Assembly (NCBI RefSeq): GCF_009789555.1
Contig: NZ_CP046902.1
Coordinates: 1,876,001-1,940,000 of the forward strand
Direction: 5' to 3'
DNA length: 64,000 nt
Source: Stutzerimonas stutzeri
GTDB lineage: Bacteria; Pseudomonadota; Gammaproteobacteria; Pseudomonadales; Pseudomonadaceae
This document shows positions 56,010 through 64,000 of the stretch, piece after piece. Numbering within the stretch: the stretch's first letter is position 1; every line of letters begins with the position of its first letter. The notes under the pieces are model-generated. The model did no database searches and was not told the origin of the DNA. It saw only the letters and a program-made list of their open reading frames with translations. The translations under genes were made by a program, and so were the position numbers.

Positions 56010-58100
56010 TCAGAACAGCGGGCCGATGGTCCCGCAGGACTTGTTCGCCGCGTGTTTCTGCAGCACCGGCAGCTGCGGGCGCGGCTTACCGCTCTTCACA
56101 TCCAGCGACAGCGCGTAGTCGCCCCACCAGGGACCTGCGGCCCAGTAGGTGCTAGGGATGCAATGCTGGTTGAGGTATTTCAGCAGGTTATCGGTGGCCA
56201 CGATGGCGGAGGGCGAATAGTCCGGCGCCCCGTGTTCGCCGATGAATCCGCGCAGTTTGTTCCGGCTCAGCCATTCGACGAACGGTTTGGCCCGGACCAC
56301 CCCGATCATCGGATCGTAGACGGCGCTGCGGCTTGCGTAAGTACCGGAGTAGTCCTTGTCCAGATACAGGTGGGCCTCGTACACCAGATTGTTGTTCGGG
56401 TCGCGCATCCATGGATGGGTGGCCAACTGGGTGTTGTAGGACGGCCAGTGGAACGCACTGGACCAGCGGTCACCGGCAACGAAGATCCAGCGCTTCTGAT
56501 CGATCCCGCGGATCGCCTGTGCCGCTGCAAGTGCGGCCGCCGGCCATTTTCCATTGGTGGAGTGGGGCTCGTTCATCAGCCCGTATCCGTAGACCGCCGG
56601 ATGGTTGGCGACTTTCTGGGCGATGCGGCGCCAGCTATTGGCGAAGGCGCTGATGGGCACTTCGTTCGAAGCGATCAGCTTGCCGTAGTAGCGGTAGTAG
56701 TTGTGCATGTCGAGGATGACCTGCATGTTGTACTTCTGCGCGTGGTTCAGGGCGGTCAGCAGCCTGCCCAGTTCGGCGGCATCGAGTTCGCCGTTGAGCT
56801 TCGGCTGGATACGCTCCCAGCGAAATGGCAGGCGGATCAACTTCAGATTGAGGCCGGCATAGCGCTTGAAGTTGGCCTCGCTCGGGTAGATGTAGTGAAT
56901 CTGGTGGCGTCCGGGCAGTCCGGAATATTCACCGAACTCAGCCCCGGCCAGATTCACACCCACCAGATGGATCGGGTTGGCTGGCGCGGCCCCGCTGTCC
57001 TTGCCCGGCGACGGGGACGTACCGCCCGCCGGCGGTTGGCTGAAGTCCGTACTGCTGACCGAGAGCGTCCTTGGGTAGCCCACGGCGTGGCCGTCGACAG
57101 TGCCGCCGTCGAGCATCACGGTCATGTTGTCGCCGGCGTGGTAGACGAGCTTGACGGTCCGGATCTGCCCATTGGCGAACCTCACCTTCGCACCTTTGTG
57201 AAACGCGGCCTTGTTGGCTGCTGTGCCCTTGACCGAAACGCCCACCGATCGGTACACGCCGTTGACGAAGTCCTTGCCGTTGAACGAGTTCAGCGCCGTG
57301 ATCATGGGCGCCGAGGGTGTCGGCGCGCTGGTGGGCGGCGCGGGTGCAGGCGTGGGTGCCGTCGGGATGCTGGGCGTCGCAGTGCCGACAGCGGCGAACA
57401 GCTTGTTCGGGTGGCCGAGCGATCCGCCCAAGGTGGCGCCGGCAAGCATGACGCTCATGGTATTGCCTGAAATGTACACGGCGGTGATGGCGCGGGTCTG
57501 GCCGTTTGCCAGTCTCACCGAGGCGCCCGGTTTGAAAACCGAACGGTTGGCAGCGCTCAATGGAATCGAGAAGCCTGCGGATTTGCGCCAGACACCGTTC
57601 AGCCAGTCGCTGTTGGTGTAATTGTTGATGGCGCTGCTGTGAGCTGTCGCGCTCGGTGTCGAGGGCGTCGGCTGCGCAACGGGAGGTGTTGGCGAGCCGG
57701 TGGCGGCGCCGAGCGCCACGACGCTCTTCGGATAACCGGTGCTCGAGGGGTTGAGCGTTGCGCCAGAGAGCATCACGCTCATATGAGCGCCCGAAAAGTA
57801 AACGACTTTGACGGTGCGTATCTCACCGGTGGCCAATCTGACCTGAACGCCTTTGCTGAACGCTGCCTTGTTGGCAGGCGTCGCGGGAATGGAGAATCCA
57901 GCGGATTGGCGCCAGGTTCCTTTGTTCCACTGGGGGCTGGTGAAGTCGTTGACCTGGGCGGTGGCGACGGTCCGAACGGCGCTCGCGGCCGTCGTGGCGG
58001 CGTGCGCCTGTTGGCCCACCGGGGCGAAGCCAAACAGGGCGCTCAGTGCGACGGCGGCCAGTAACGCCCGTGGCGCGCCTGAAACTGCTCTCAGGGACAT
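56010..58100 (-). CDS. Secreted GH5-family glycosidase with three N-terminal repeats
   Basis: 696 aa. Signal peptide ends at QAHA (about residue 34). Three copies of an 80-residue repeat follow (about 51-130, 160-239, 270-350), each reading N-x(5-7)-NG(V/T)(W/Y)R...F-G..VR.A.G..R....VY..G..M.VML.G.T......P. They are joined by Pro/Thr/Ser-rich linkers. The catalytic domain runs from about 376 to 690 and is GH5-like: IRLPFRWERI, DMHNYYRYYG, acid/base Glu 511 in LMNEPH and nucleophile Glu 622 in GFIGEHG. Probably a beta-glucanase acting on cellulose or a related polymer. The repeat is not one I recognise and may be a new binding module. A 540-nt AT-rich region lies upstream. Confidence 0.85.
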   Translation of the reverse strand: MSLRAVSGAPRALLAAVALSALFGFAPVGQQAHAATTAASAVRTVATAQVNDFTSPQWNKGTWRQSAGFSIPATPANKAAFSKGVQVRLATGEIRTVKVVYFSGAHMSVMLSGATLNPSSTGYPKSVVALGAATGSPTPPVAQPTPSTPSATAHSSAINNYTNSDWLNGVWRKSAGFSIPLSAANRSVFKPGASVRLANGQTRAITAVYISGNTMSVMLAGATLGGSLGHPNKLFAAVGTATPSIPTAPTPAPAPPTSAPTPSAPMITALNSFNGKDFVNGVYRSVGVSVKGTAANKAAFHKGAKVRFANGQIRTVKLVYHAGDNMTVMLDGGTVDGHAVGYPRTLSVSSTDFSQPPAGGTSPSPGKDSGAAPANPIHLVGVNLAGAEFGEYSGLPGRHQIHYIYPSEANFKRYAGLNLKLIRLPFRWERIQPKLNGELDAAELGRLLTALNHAQKYNMQVILDMHNYYRYYGKLIASNEVPISAFANSWRRIAQKVANHPAVYGYGLMNEPHSTNGKWPAAALAAAQAIRGIDQKRWIFVAGDRWSSAFHWPSYNTQLATHPWMRDPNNNLVYEAHLYLDKDYSGTYASRSAVYDPMIGVVRAKPFVEWLSRNKLRGFIGEHGAPDYSPSAIVATDNLLKYLNQHCIPSTYWAAGPWWGDYALSLDVKSGKPRPQLPVLQKHAANKSCGTIGPLF

Positions 58101-58641
58101 TGATATCTCCGGAACTTAATACGACAAAAGGCAGCGGGTGCCTTTTAAAAAATTTCGGAAGCATTCCCGGAGTGTTGAACAAACGAAGCACTACCGACGA
58201 CGCAACCATTCAGACAACGCAGCGAAACGGCAATGCAGCGGCTCGCGTTGTTGGATAGGCGTTATATAGACAGAGTGCTAATGAGTAAAATTATTTTGGC
58301 GCCGGAAAGTCGCCGTAAACCTTCGATTTGATTATGTAATTTCATAATGACATTAACTAATATCAATGAGCTATCGCTTATAGATGATCGTAAGTTATTG
58401 ATATTACTTATATTTTATAATTTTTGATTAATTGGAGGAATATTTGACGCCGGCAACTACCGTTTCGCCTGTTAGTTGCTACGCAGCGACCGGCGGTAAT
58501 TGTTTATTGCCAGATATGTCGAGCGCGAGCCGCCCGGCCTGACGAGCGAAGCGAATCAACGGATAGGAAAAGGCAAGTGGCCAAGGCCGCGGCGATTCGC
58601 ATGCCGACGGCTGAGGGACCCTTGCCGGCGTGCTGATGAGG
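58101..58641. other. Long AT-rich intergenic region upstream of the GH5 gene
   Basis: About 58256-58443 is strikingly AT-rich compared with the window. It holds many TTGAT, TAATAT and TTATAA tracts (for example TATAAT at 58416-58421), suited to MvaT/H-NS-type silencing or complex regulation. A possible 32-codon frame with GGAGGA lies at 58444-58542 (TTG start). No gene is otherwise supported. Confidence 0.6.
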
Positions 58642-60399
58642 TCAGCGCACGTGCTTCAGGCTTTCGGCGGTCAGCTCCAGGGCCTTGCGCATGTCCAGGC
58701 GGGCCGAGCGGCCAATGTCCTGGTTGTCCAACTGATAGCTGCGCTCGGACGGCAGGATCGGAGCGGTCAGGTCGTCGGCCTCTGCGGGCTCGAAATCCTT
58801 GTCGCGGCCGATGGTCAATGCGCTGCGGCGTAGCAGCTCGCGCAGTTGATCAGGTGCAAGCTCCGGGTTGATCGACAGCATCGCGGCGACAATGCCGGTC
58901 ACCATGGGCGTGGCATAGGAGGTGCCGCAGTGCACGTCGCCACGCTTGCCGGCCTTCAGCGTCGCGGCACGGGTGCAGGCCGAGGCGGTGATGTCGACAC
59001 GCATGTCGACGTTCGACGAAGGCCGCTTGGTGACATATTCCGGATGCTCGACGGGAACGTCGCGCTCGCCGTTGCGCTGGTGGCCGCCGACGACCAGCAA
59101 TTGCTCGGTGATGAACGAGGACGGCAGGCGGTAATCGTCCTGGCCGGAGCGGGCCGAGCCATTACCGGCAGAGTTAACGACGAGCACATCAGGATGCTCG
59201 CGGCGCAGCCAGAGGAAGAATTCCTCGAGCAATTCCTCATAGCCGCTCATGGCGACGCCGGAACGAATCAGCGAATCGACTTCTTCACCTTCGATGTCCC
59301 GCGCGCCGACGCGGTGAATGCCCCAACTCCAGTTCAGTACGCGTGCGCCGTCCTGCACCAGATTGACCGAGGCGGCGACGTTGGCGGTGATGCCGGCGTC
59401 GGAGTTGCGCTCGACGATGATCTCGAAACCGACGCTGGCCGGCTCCAGTGCGCTGAGAAAGCCGCTGTCGTTGGGTTCCGGGCTGCGCGCGGCGAGGATG
59501 CCGGTGACCGTGGTGCCGTGCTCGGTCGGCACGTCGGCGTCCCGGGCGTAGACGCAGGTTCGCGATGACCGTGGGTCGCAACGGCCCACGTAGTGGGCGA
59601 ACTCGGGTGCGTCGAAGTCGAGGTTGCGTTCGATGATGCCGATGCGCACCGGATGCGTTTTGAGCGGGGCGTTTCCGGACGGCAGGCGATGCAGGTAATA
59701 GTCCACTGCGTCGAGAAAACGGTTGGCGACCCATTCGCTGTTTCGAGGCTTGTCGCCCGTGTCTTGCTCGACCGGCTGCTCGGGCCCGGATTCCTCGACC
59801 ACCACGGCGTCGACGCTCACCTCGTTGCCCAGGCGTAGCACCATGGCGTCGCGCTCGGTCAGGTCATTCACCGGCAGTCGCAGCTGATAGGTGTTGAGCG
59901 GAGCGATGGCGCCAACGACTTCGGCTCCGTACTTGCTGGCCAGGCGGCGCGACTCGTCCAGGCCGTCGTGGCTTTCCTCGATGATCAGGCTGACCAGATT
60001 CAGGTAGGTGTTCAGCCCGTCCATGTTTTTCGTCACGTCATCGGGACCTGCGGCCAGCACATGGCTGCCGTTAAACGTCAGCCACACCGGGTTGCTCTGG
60101 CGTTCGCCCTGTTCAAGCCAGAGCGGGCCGCTTCGATGCTCCGACGTGCGCAGCGACAGGCGCAGCCTGCCGTTGCCCAGCGTGGAGGTTTCGATCGGCT
60201 TGCCGCCGAGCATCAGCCGGGCCTCGCCGTCGCCGAGCCCCGTGCTGCGCAGGCAGAACGTGACCTGCTCGGTGGCAAGGAGGTCGCCGCAGCGCTGCAG
60301 ATCCTTGATGCGTAGCGGAGCGGACTCGGCCTTCGCCGGGTTGCCATGCACTGCGCCCAGCACGATGGCGATTGGCAGGCAAAGGCTTGCGACCCTCAT
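58642..60399 (-). CDS. S8 subtilisin-like protease with Glu in place of the catalytic Asp
   Basis: 585 aa from the ATG at 60399, which shares ATGA with the egtD stop. Signal peptide ends near PAKA (about residue 24). His motif EHGTTVTGI (His 294), oxyanion Asn in NSAGN (Asn 413) and Ser motif GTSYATPMV (Ser 494) are intact. The usual first motif, hydrophobic-D-(S/T)-G, appears as IGIIERNLDFD, so Glu 257 stands where Asp is expected; Asp 261 or 263 might substitute. The N-terminal 230 residues have no clear family. Genetic coupling to egtBD is unusual. Probably periplasmic or secreted; activity uncertain. Confidence 0.85.
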   Translation of the reverse strand: MRVASLCLPIAIVLGAVHGNPAKAESAPLRIKDLQRCGDLLATEQVTFCLRSTGLGDGEARLMLGGKPIETSTLGNGRLRLSLRTSEHRSGPLWLEQGERQSNPVWLTFNGSHVLAAGPDDVTKNMDGLNTYLNLVSLIIEESHDGLDESRRLASKYGAEVVGAIAPLNTYQLRLPVNDLTERDAMVLRLGNEVSVDAVVVEESGPEQPVEQDTGDKPRNSEWVANRFLDAVDYYLHRLPSGNAPLKTHPVRIGIIERNLDFDAPEFAHYVGRCDPRSSRTCVYARDADVPTEHGTTVTGILAARSPEPNDSGFLSALEPASVGFEIIVERNSDAGITANVAASVNLVQDGARVLNWSWGIHRVGARDIEGEEVDSLIRSGVAMSGYEELLEEFFLWLRREHPDVLVVNSAGNGSARSGQDDYRLPSSFITEQLLVVGGHQRNGERDVPVEHPEYVTKRPSSNVDMRVDITASACTRAATLKAGKRGDVHCGTSYATPMVTGIVAAMLSINPELAPDQLRELLRRSALTIGRDKDFEPAEADDLTAPILPSERSYQLDNQDIGRSARLDMRKALELTAESLKHVR

Positions 60400-61367
60400 T
60401 GTCGACGTTGCAGGTAATGCACGCTGAACAGTTCGCTGCTGTCCGTCCATTGACCGCTGCAGTCAAAGCCGGCGCTGCTGGCGAGATGGGAGAAGGATTC
60501 AAGCGTGTACTTGTAGGAGTTTTCGGTGTGCAGCGTTTCGCCGGCATCGAAGTGAAAGCGCTGGCCTTCGATGGTCACATCCTGCGCCTCGCGGCTGACC
60601 AGGTGCATTTCGATGCGCGAATCGACTTCGTTGAAGAAGGCGCGGTGGGCGAAACGTGATGGATCGATGTCGCTATCCAGTTCCTGGCGGATGCGCTGCA
60701 ACAGGTTGAGATTGAACGCTGCCGTGACATGTGCGCGGTCGTTATAAGCGGCTTCGAGCAGGGTGCGGTCCTTGACCAGGTCGACGCCTACCAACACGCC
60801 GCCGCCGGGCGGAAGAATTTCATGCAGGTGTCCAAGCAATTTGCGCGCTTGCAGCGGCGTGAAGTTGCCGATGCTCGAGCCCGGAAAGAACACCAGCGGG
60901 TGATGAAGGGTGAAGTTGTCGGGCAGTGTCAGCTCGTCGGAGAAGTCGGCGCAGGCGGCATGAACCTCCAGCCAGGGATAGTCCGCCGCCAGCCGTTGGG
61001 TGCTGGTGAGCAGGAAGTCTTCGGAGATATCGATGCCCAGATAGCTGACCGGGCGCAACCCCTCGAGCAACAACCGTACCTTGCGACTGGCGCCGCTGCC
61101 CAGTTCGATCAGGTCGGTCTGCGGGCCGGCGATTTCGCGGATGTCGTTCGCAGCATCGGCGAGAATGCGCTCTTCGGTGCGGGTCAGGTAGTACTCCGGT
61201 TGCACGCAGATCTGCTCGAACAGTTCCGAGCCGCGCCGGTCGTAGAAGAACTTGGGGGAAATGCGTTTCGGCGTGGCGCCGAAGCCGGCCAGCGTTTCGT
61301 CGCGCAAAGACGCCTCGTGGGGTTGCCGGGTCTGGTCATGGAAATGCACGGCTAGTGCCATTTTCAT
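60396..61367 (-). CDS. egtD: Histidine N-methyltransferase EgtD
   Basis: 323 aa from the ATG at 61367, overlapping the egtB stop by 4 nt. SAM-binding motif LIELGSGASRKVRLLL, followed by YLGIDISEDFLLTS and PLVFFPGSSIGNFTP. The N-terminus KRISPKFFYDRRGSELFEQICVQPEYYLTRTE is the EgtD signature. It trimethylates histidine to hercynine, the first step of ergothioneine synthesis. Coupled to egtB and to the downstream subtilase. Confidence 0.92.
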   Translation of the reverse strand: MKMALAVHFHDQTRQPHEASLRDETLAGFGATPKRISPKFFYDRRGSELFEQICVQPEYYLTRTEERILADAANDIREIAGPQTDLIELGSGASRKVRLLLEGLRPVSYLGIDISEDFLLTSTQRLAADYPWLEVHAACADFSDELTLPDNFTLHHPLVFFPGSSIGNFTPLQARKLLGHLHEILPPGGGVLVGVDLVKDRTLLEAAYNDRAHVTAAFNLNLLQRIRQELDSDIDPSRFAHRAFFNEVDSRIEMHLVSREAQDVTIEGQRFHFDAGETLHTENSYKYTLESFSHLASSAGFDCSGQWTDSSELFSVHYLQRRQ

Positions 61368-62659
61368 AGCTCCCTGGCCAGGCGCAGCCCGGCAAACTGC
61401 CAGCGCATGGCCGGCTGGAAAAAATTGCGATAGGTGGCACGGATGTGAGCTTCCGGCGTGGCGCAGCCACCGCCGCGCAAGACCATCTGACCGGACATGA
61501 ACTTGCCGTTGTACTCGCCCAGGCTGCCTTCGAGCGGGTGGAAGCCGGGGTAGGGCCGGTACGCGCTGGCGGTCCACTCCCAGACATCGCCGAACAGCTG
61601 CGCCGGCCCGTCATGGGGCGCGCTCGCCGCGACCGGCTGCAGATGATCGCTTTCGAGAAAGTTGCCGCGCAGCGGTTGGTCCATTGCGGCGACCTCCCAC
61701 TCGGCTTCGGTGGGCAACCGGGCCCCGGCCCAGCGCGCGTAGGCATCCGCCTCGTAGAAGCTGATATGGCACACCGGCGCTTCGAGATCGAGCGGACGCA
61801 GCCCTCCCAGCGTGAATTCATGCCAGGCGTCGTCCAGCCGCTGCCAATACAGCGGGCAATGCCAGCCGCTTTGCTGAATCTGCGCCCAGCCATCGGATAG
61901 CCAGAGTTCGCTGCGCGCGTATCCGCCGTCCACGATGAACGACAAGTACTCCCGGTTACTGACCAGGCGGTCGGCGAGCTGGAAGTCTTCGACGAACTGG
62001 CGATGCCGTGGCGTCTCGCAGTCAAAGGCGAAACCGTTGCCGACGTGGCCGATATGGCGCACGCCCGCGCTGTAGTCATGCCAGCGCAGGCGGTCGTTAT
62101 GCAGTGCCGGCACCGGTTTCAGGTCGTTGCGGTAGACCGGGGAACACGGGTTCTGCGCCAGAATGTGCTTGATGTCCATCAGCAGCAATTCCTGATGCTG
62201 CTGTTCATGCTGCAGGCCCAGTTCGACCCGTCGCAGGATTTCTCCGGCGTGCTGCTGCGGGGGATTGGCAAGCAGCTCTTCCATGGCGCGGTCGACATGC
62301 TGGCGAAAGCGGTAGACGTCATCCACGCCGGGCCGTGAGATCAATCCTCGCTGGGCCCGCGGAAACGGGGCGCCATGGGTTTCGTAGTAGGAGTTGAACA
62401 GGTGATCGTAGATCGGATCGAGCGGCTTGTAACGCGCGAGATAGGGTTTGAGCACAAACGCTTCGAAGAACCAGCTGACGTGCGCCAGATGCCATTTCGG
62501 TGGGCTGACATCGGGCATGCTCTGAATGACATAGTCCTCGACCTGCAGCGGCGCGCAGATCGCCTCGCTGGTGGCGCGCACCTGCCGGAAACGCTGCAAC
62601 AGATAATCCAGCTCGGCCAGTGCCGGATGCTGTTTTGGCTGTTCTGCCGGGTTGCCCAT
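61364..62659 (-). CDS. egtB: Ergothioneine sulfoxide synthase EgtB
   Basis: 431 aa. N-terminal DinB-like domain with the iron ligands: WHLAHVSWFFE (His 57) and HEQQHQE (His 151, His 155). The C-terminal formylglycine-generating-enzyme-like domain has RLPTEAEWEVAA, GDVWEWTAS and the ending RNFFQPAMRWQFAGLRLARE. EgtB joins hercynine to a thiol donor (Cys or gamma-Glu-Cys) with O2. Without egtA and egtC in the window, the donor is probably cysteine or comes from unlinked genes. First gene of the egtB-egtD-subtilase unit. Confidence 0.92.
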   Translation of the reverse strand: MGNPAEQPKQHPALAELDYLLQRFRQVRATSEAICAPLQVEDYVIQSMPDVSPPKWHLAHVSWFFEAFVLKPYLARYKPLDPIYDHLFNSYYETHGAPFPRAQRGLISRPGVDDVYRFRQHVDRAMEELLANPPQQHAGEILRRVELGLQHEQQHQELLLMDIKHILAQNPCSPVYRNDLKPVPALHNDRLRWHDYSAGVRHIGHVGNGFAFDCETPRHRQFVEDFQLADRLVSNREYLSFIVDGGYARSELWLSDGWAQIQQSGWHCPLYWQRLDDAWHEFTLGGLRPLDLEAPVCHISFYEADAYARWAGARLPTEAEWEVAAMDQPLRGNFLESDHLQPVAASAPHDGPAQLFGDVWEWTASAYRPYPGFHPLEGSLGEYNGKFMSGQMVLRGGGCATPEAHIRATYRNFFQPAMRWQFAGLRLAREL

Positions 62660-62889
62660 GGGCGTCTCCCTTGTTCGATACTCGGATATTCGATGCCGGC
62701 AACGGCCGAAAACCGCCTCTCATAGCGACCCGAAGCGAGGCGTAAAAGTTTCTGCCGATGCGGGCACCAGAGCCTCTGGCCGACGCGTGAATGCCCCTGT
62801 GATGAAAGCAGCCAGAGCGGGTTTGCGAAAGGCGCCGTGTCGGGTGGCTCGCTGGCGAGACGGATCGGGACCGTGGCCGACCCGCCTGG

Positions 62890-63585
62890 CTAGGGGGATT
62901 CGATTGGCGGGGTTGGGCGGATAAGCATCTCGTTGACGTCCACGTGCCGGGGCTGCGAAAGCGCATAGACTACCGCCCGCCCGATATCCTCCGGCTGCAG
63001 CGCGTAGGCGGGCGGCTTGTCGAACAATGGCGTGTCTACCATGCCCGGTTCGATCAGGGTGACCCGCACGCCAGTGCCGCGCAGTTCCTCGCGTACGCTC
63101 AGGCCCATGCCGGTCACCGCCCATTTGCTGGCGCTGTACATCGATCCGGGAATGACGAAGCGGCCGGCAGCCGAGCCTGTCAGCAACAAGTGGCCGCGAC
63201 TGGCCTTCAGCGCTTCGATGCTGCAGCGCAGCGTCAATCCGACGCCATACACGTTGGTCAGCAACATCTCGCGCCAGACCTCCGGGTCGGCACCGCTGAA
63301 GCCGCCGTCGCTGCCAGGCATCCCGGCGTTGGCGTAGACCGCATCGAGCTGGCCGAAACGATCCAGCACGCGCTGCACCATGGCACGCTGGTCGGCGTAC
63401 TCCTTGACGTCGCAGCGGATCGCCAGCGCTCGTTCGGGTCCGCCGAGTTCGCTCACCAGTTGGATGAGCTTATGTTCGGAGCGTGCCGCCAGCGCCACGC
63501 GGTAGCCGGCCTCGGCGGCAAGACGGGCCGTGGCCGCGCCGATACCGGAGGAAGCTCCGGTGATCAAAAGTACCGAATCGTTCAT
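62890..63585 (-). CDS. Short-chain dehydrogenase/reductase
   Basis: 231 aa classical SDR. Cofactor motif TGASSGIGAATA, NAG in VYANAGMPG, catalytic Ser in LLTGSAAG and YSASK. The Arg after the second strand (LAARSEHKL) suggests NADP. Substrate not predictable. Separated from egtB by about 230 nt. Confidence 0.92.
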   Translation of the reverse strand: MNDSVLLITGASSGIGAATARLAAEAGYRVALAARSEHKLIQLVSELGGPERALAIRCDVKEYADQRAMVQRVLDRFGQLDAVYANAGMPGSDGGFSGADPEVWREMLLTNVYGVGLTLRCSIEALKASRGHLLLTGSAAGRFVIPGSMYSASKWAVTGMGLSVREELRGTGVRVTLIEPGMVDTPLFDKPPAYALQPEDIGRAVVYALSQPRHVDVNEMLIRPTPPIESP

Positions 63586-63614
63586 CGGGTCCTCGCTCGG
63601 GTGCGGTTACAGGG

Positions 63615-63926
63615 TCAGTAGTTCGGCGGGGTTTCCGGAATGCCGGTGTCGTCGGCCAGCGCCGGCATGGTCCAGGGTTCGAGGCGTTGATCCTTGTCCT
63701 CGACATCCAGCCGCGCCTGCTCGATGACGCTGCCCAGGTGCTGCGGGTTGCTGTATTCGTCCCGACCCACGCGGGGGACCTGCAATAACTCGATGCCATT
63801 GCCGGACATCACGGTAAAGCCGAAGCTGTCTTCGTCCGGGTTGGCGCTGGTCACGCAGCCGCATGGGAGAAAGGCCTCGGAGACCAGCTCCATGGCATCA
63901 TCGAGCGTCAGTGGTTGGTTTTTCAT
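63615..63926 (-). CDS. Small protein, DUF1652-like
   Basis: 103 aa from the ATG at 63926. LDDAMELVSEAFLPCGCVTSANPDEDSFGFTVMSGNGIELLQVPRV contains a CxC pair after FLP that recalls the Pseudomonas-specific DUF1652 family. Function unknown. It lies 29 nt upstream of the SDR gene on the same strand. The remaining 70 nt of the window hold nothing recognisable. Confidence 0.65.
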   Translation of the reverse strand: MKNQPLTLDDAMELVSEAFLPCGCVTSANPDEDSFGFTVMSGNGIELLQVPRVGRDEYSNPQHLGSVIEQARLDVEDKDQRLEPWTMPALADDTGIPETPPNY

Positions 63927-64000
63927 GATCGGCTCCGTCGTCAGGCTGTGTGCGATGGACCTCGCGCACCGGCCGCCGTTTCCAGGCATGCGACGGGCTG

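Overview
The window is a GC-rich chromosomal segment (I judge low 60s % GC by eye) from a gammaproteobacterium of the Pseudomonas/Stutzerimonas group. The support is the gene set and order: an imelysin/di-haem/bifA block and a purine-degradation block laid out as I remember them in Pseudomonas aeruginosa, a complete braCDEFG operon, and REP/REPIN palindromes. The species is not determined, and a Stutzerimonas-like identity is only an impression. No rRNA, tRNA, CRISPR array, transposase or prophage was seen.

Layout. (1) 1-3146, minus: an iron-linked lipoprotein operon (imelysin, di-haem cytochrome, second imelysin) behind a probable Fur box. (2) 3332-4791, plus: LemA and a GIDE-type membrane protein. 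(3) 4827-6887, minus: bifA, a c-di-GMP phosphodiesterase. (4) 7096-34044: a large purine-catabolic island. It holds a TetR regulator, a chemoreceptor, a Tsx-type porin, three NCS2-type permeases, the urate-to-glyoxylate enzymes (puuD, uraH, uraD, puuE, alc, allA), a GntR regulator, guanine deaminase, xdhABC and an 8-oxoguanine-deaminase-like enzyme. A Kef antiporter and a LysE exporter sit inside it. (5) 34395-39420, minus: the branched-chain amino acid ABC operon. (6) 40008-43446: a PhnCDE-like ABC transporter. (7) 44256-45641: a thermolysin-family (M4) protease with an emfourin-like inhibitor. (8) 45710-48850: a tartronate-semialdehyde-reductase/hydroxypyruvate-isomerase pair plus an MFS transporter. 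(9) 48975-55961: an Hsp70-like protein, a CHAD protein, a cyclophilin, a LysR regulator, a DEAD-box helicase and small proteins. (10) 56010-58100: a secreted GH5 glycosidase with three copies of an unidentified repeat. (11) 58642-62659: a subtilase overlapping egtD and egtB (ergothioneine genes). (12) an SDR and a small DUF-like protein.

How the genes fit together. The central theme is purine use: sensing (methyl-accepting chemotaxis protein), outer-membrane entry (Tsx-like), inner-membrane uptake (three permeases), deamination (guaD and an 8-oxoguanine-type deaminase), oxidation to urate (xdhABC), and urate to allantoin, ureidoglycolate, glyoxylate and urea. A short palindrome, TTGT(A/G)(C/T)ACAA, occurs in the upstream regions of six of these transcription units, including that of the GntR gene. 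This predicts a local GntR regulon that includes the chemoreceptor, whose gene also has a textbook sigma-28 promoter. The xdhABC promoter lacks this motif and carries two copies of a different palindrome, one overlapping its -35 box.

The most unusual structures are the 225-bp tandem amplification of the xdhC-guaD intergenic region, the GH5 repeats, the subtilase with Glu where the catalytic Asp is expected, and the two-layer purine regulatory logic. All calls were made by reading sequence; no database search was run.
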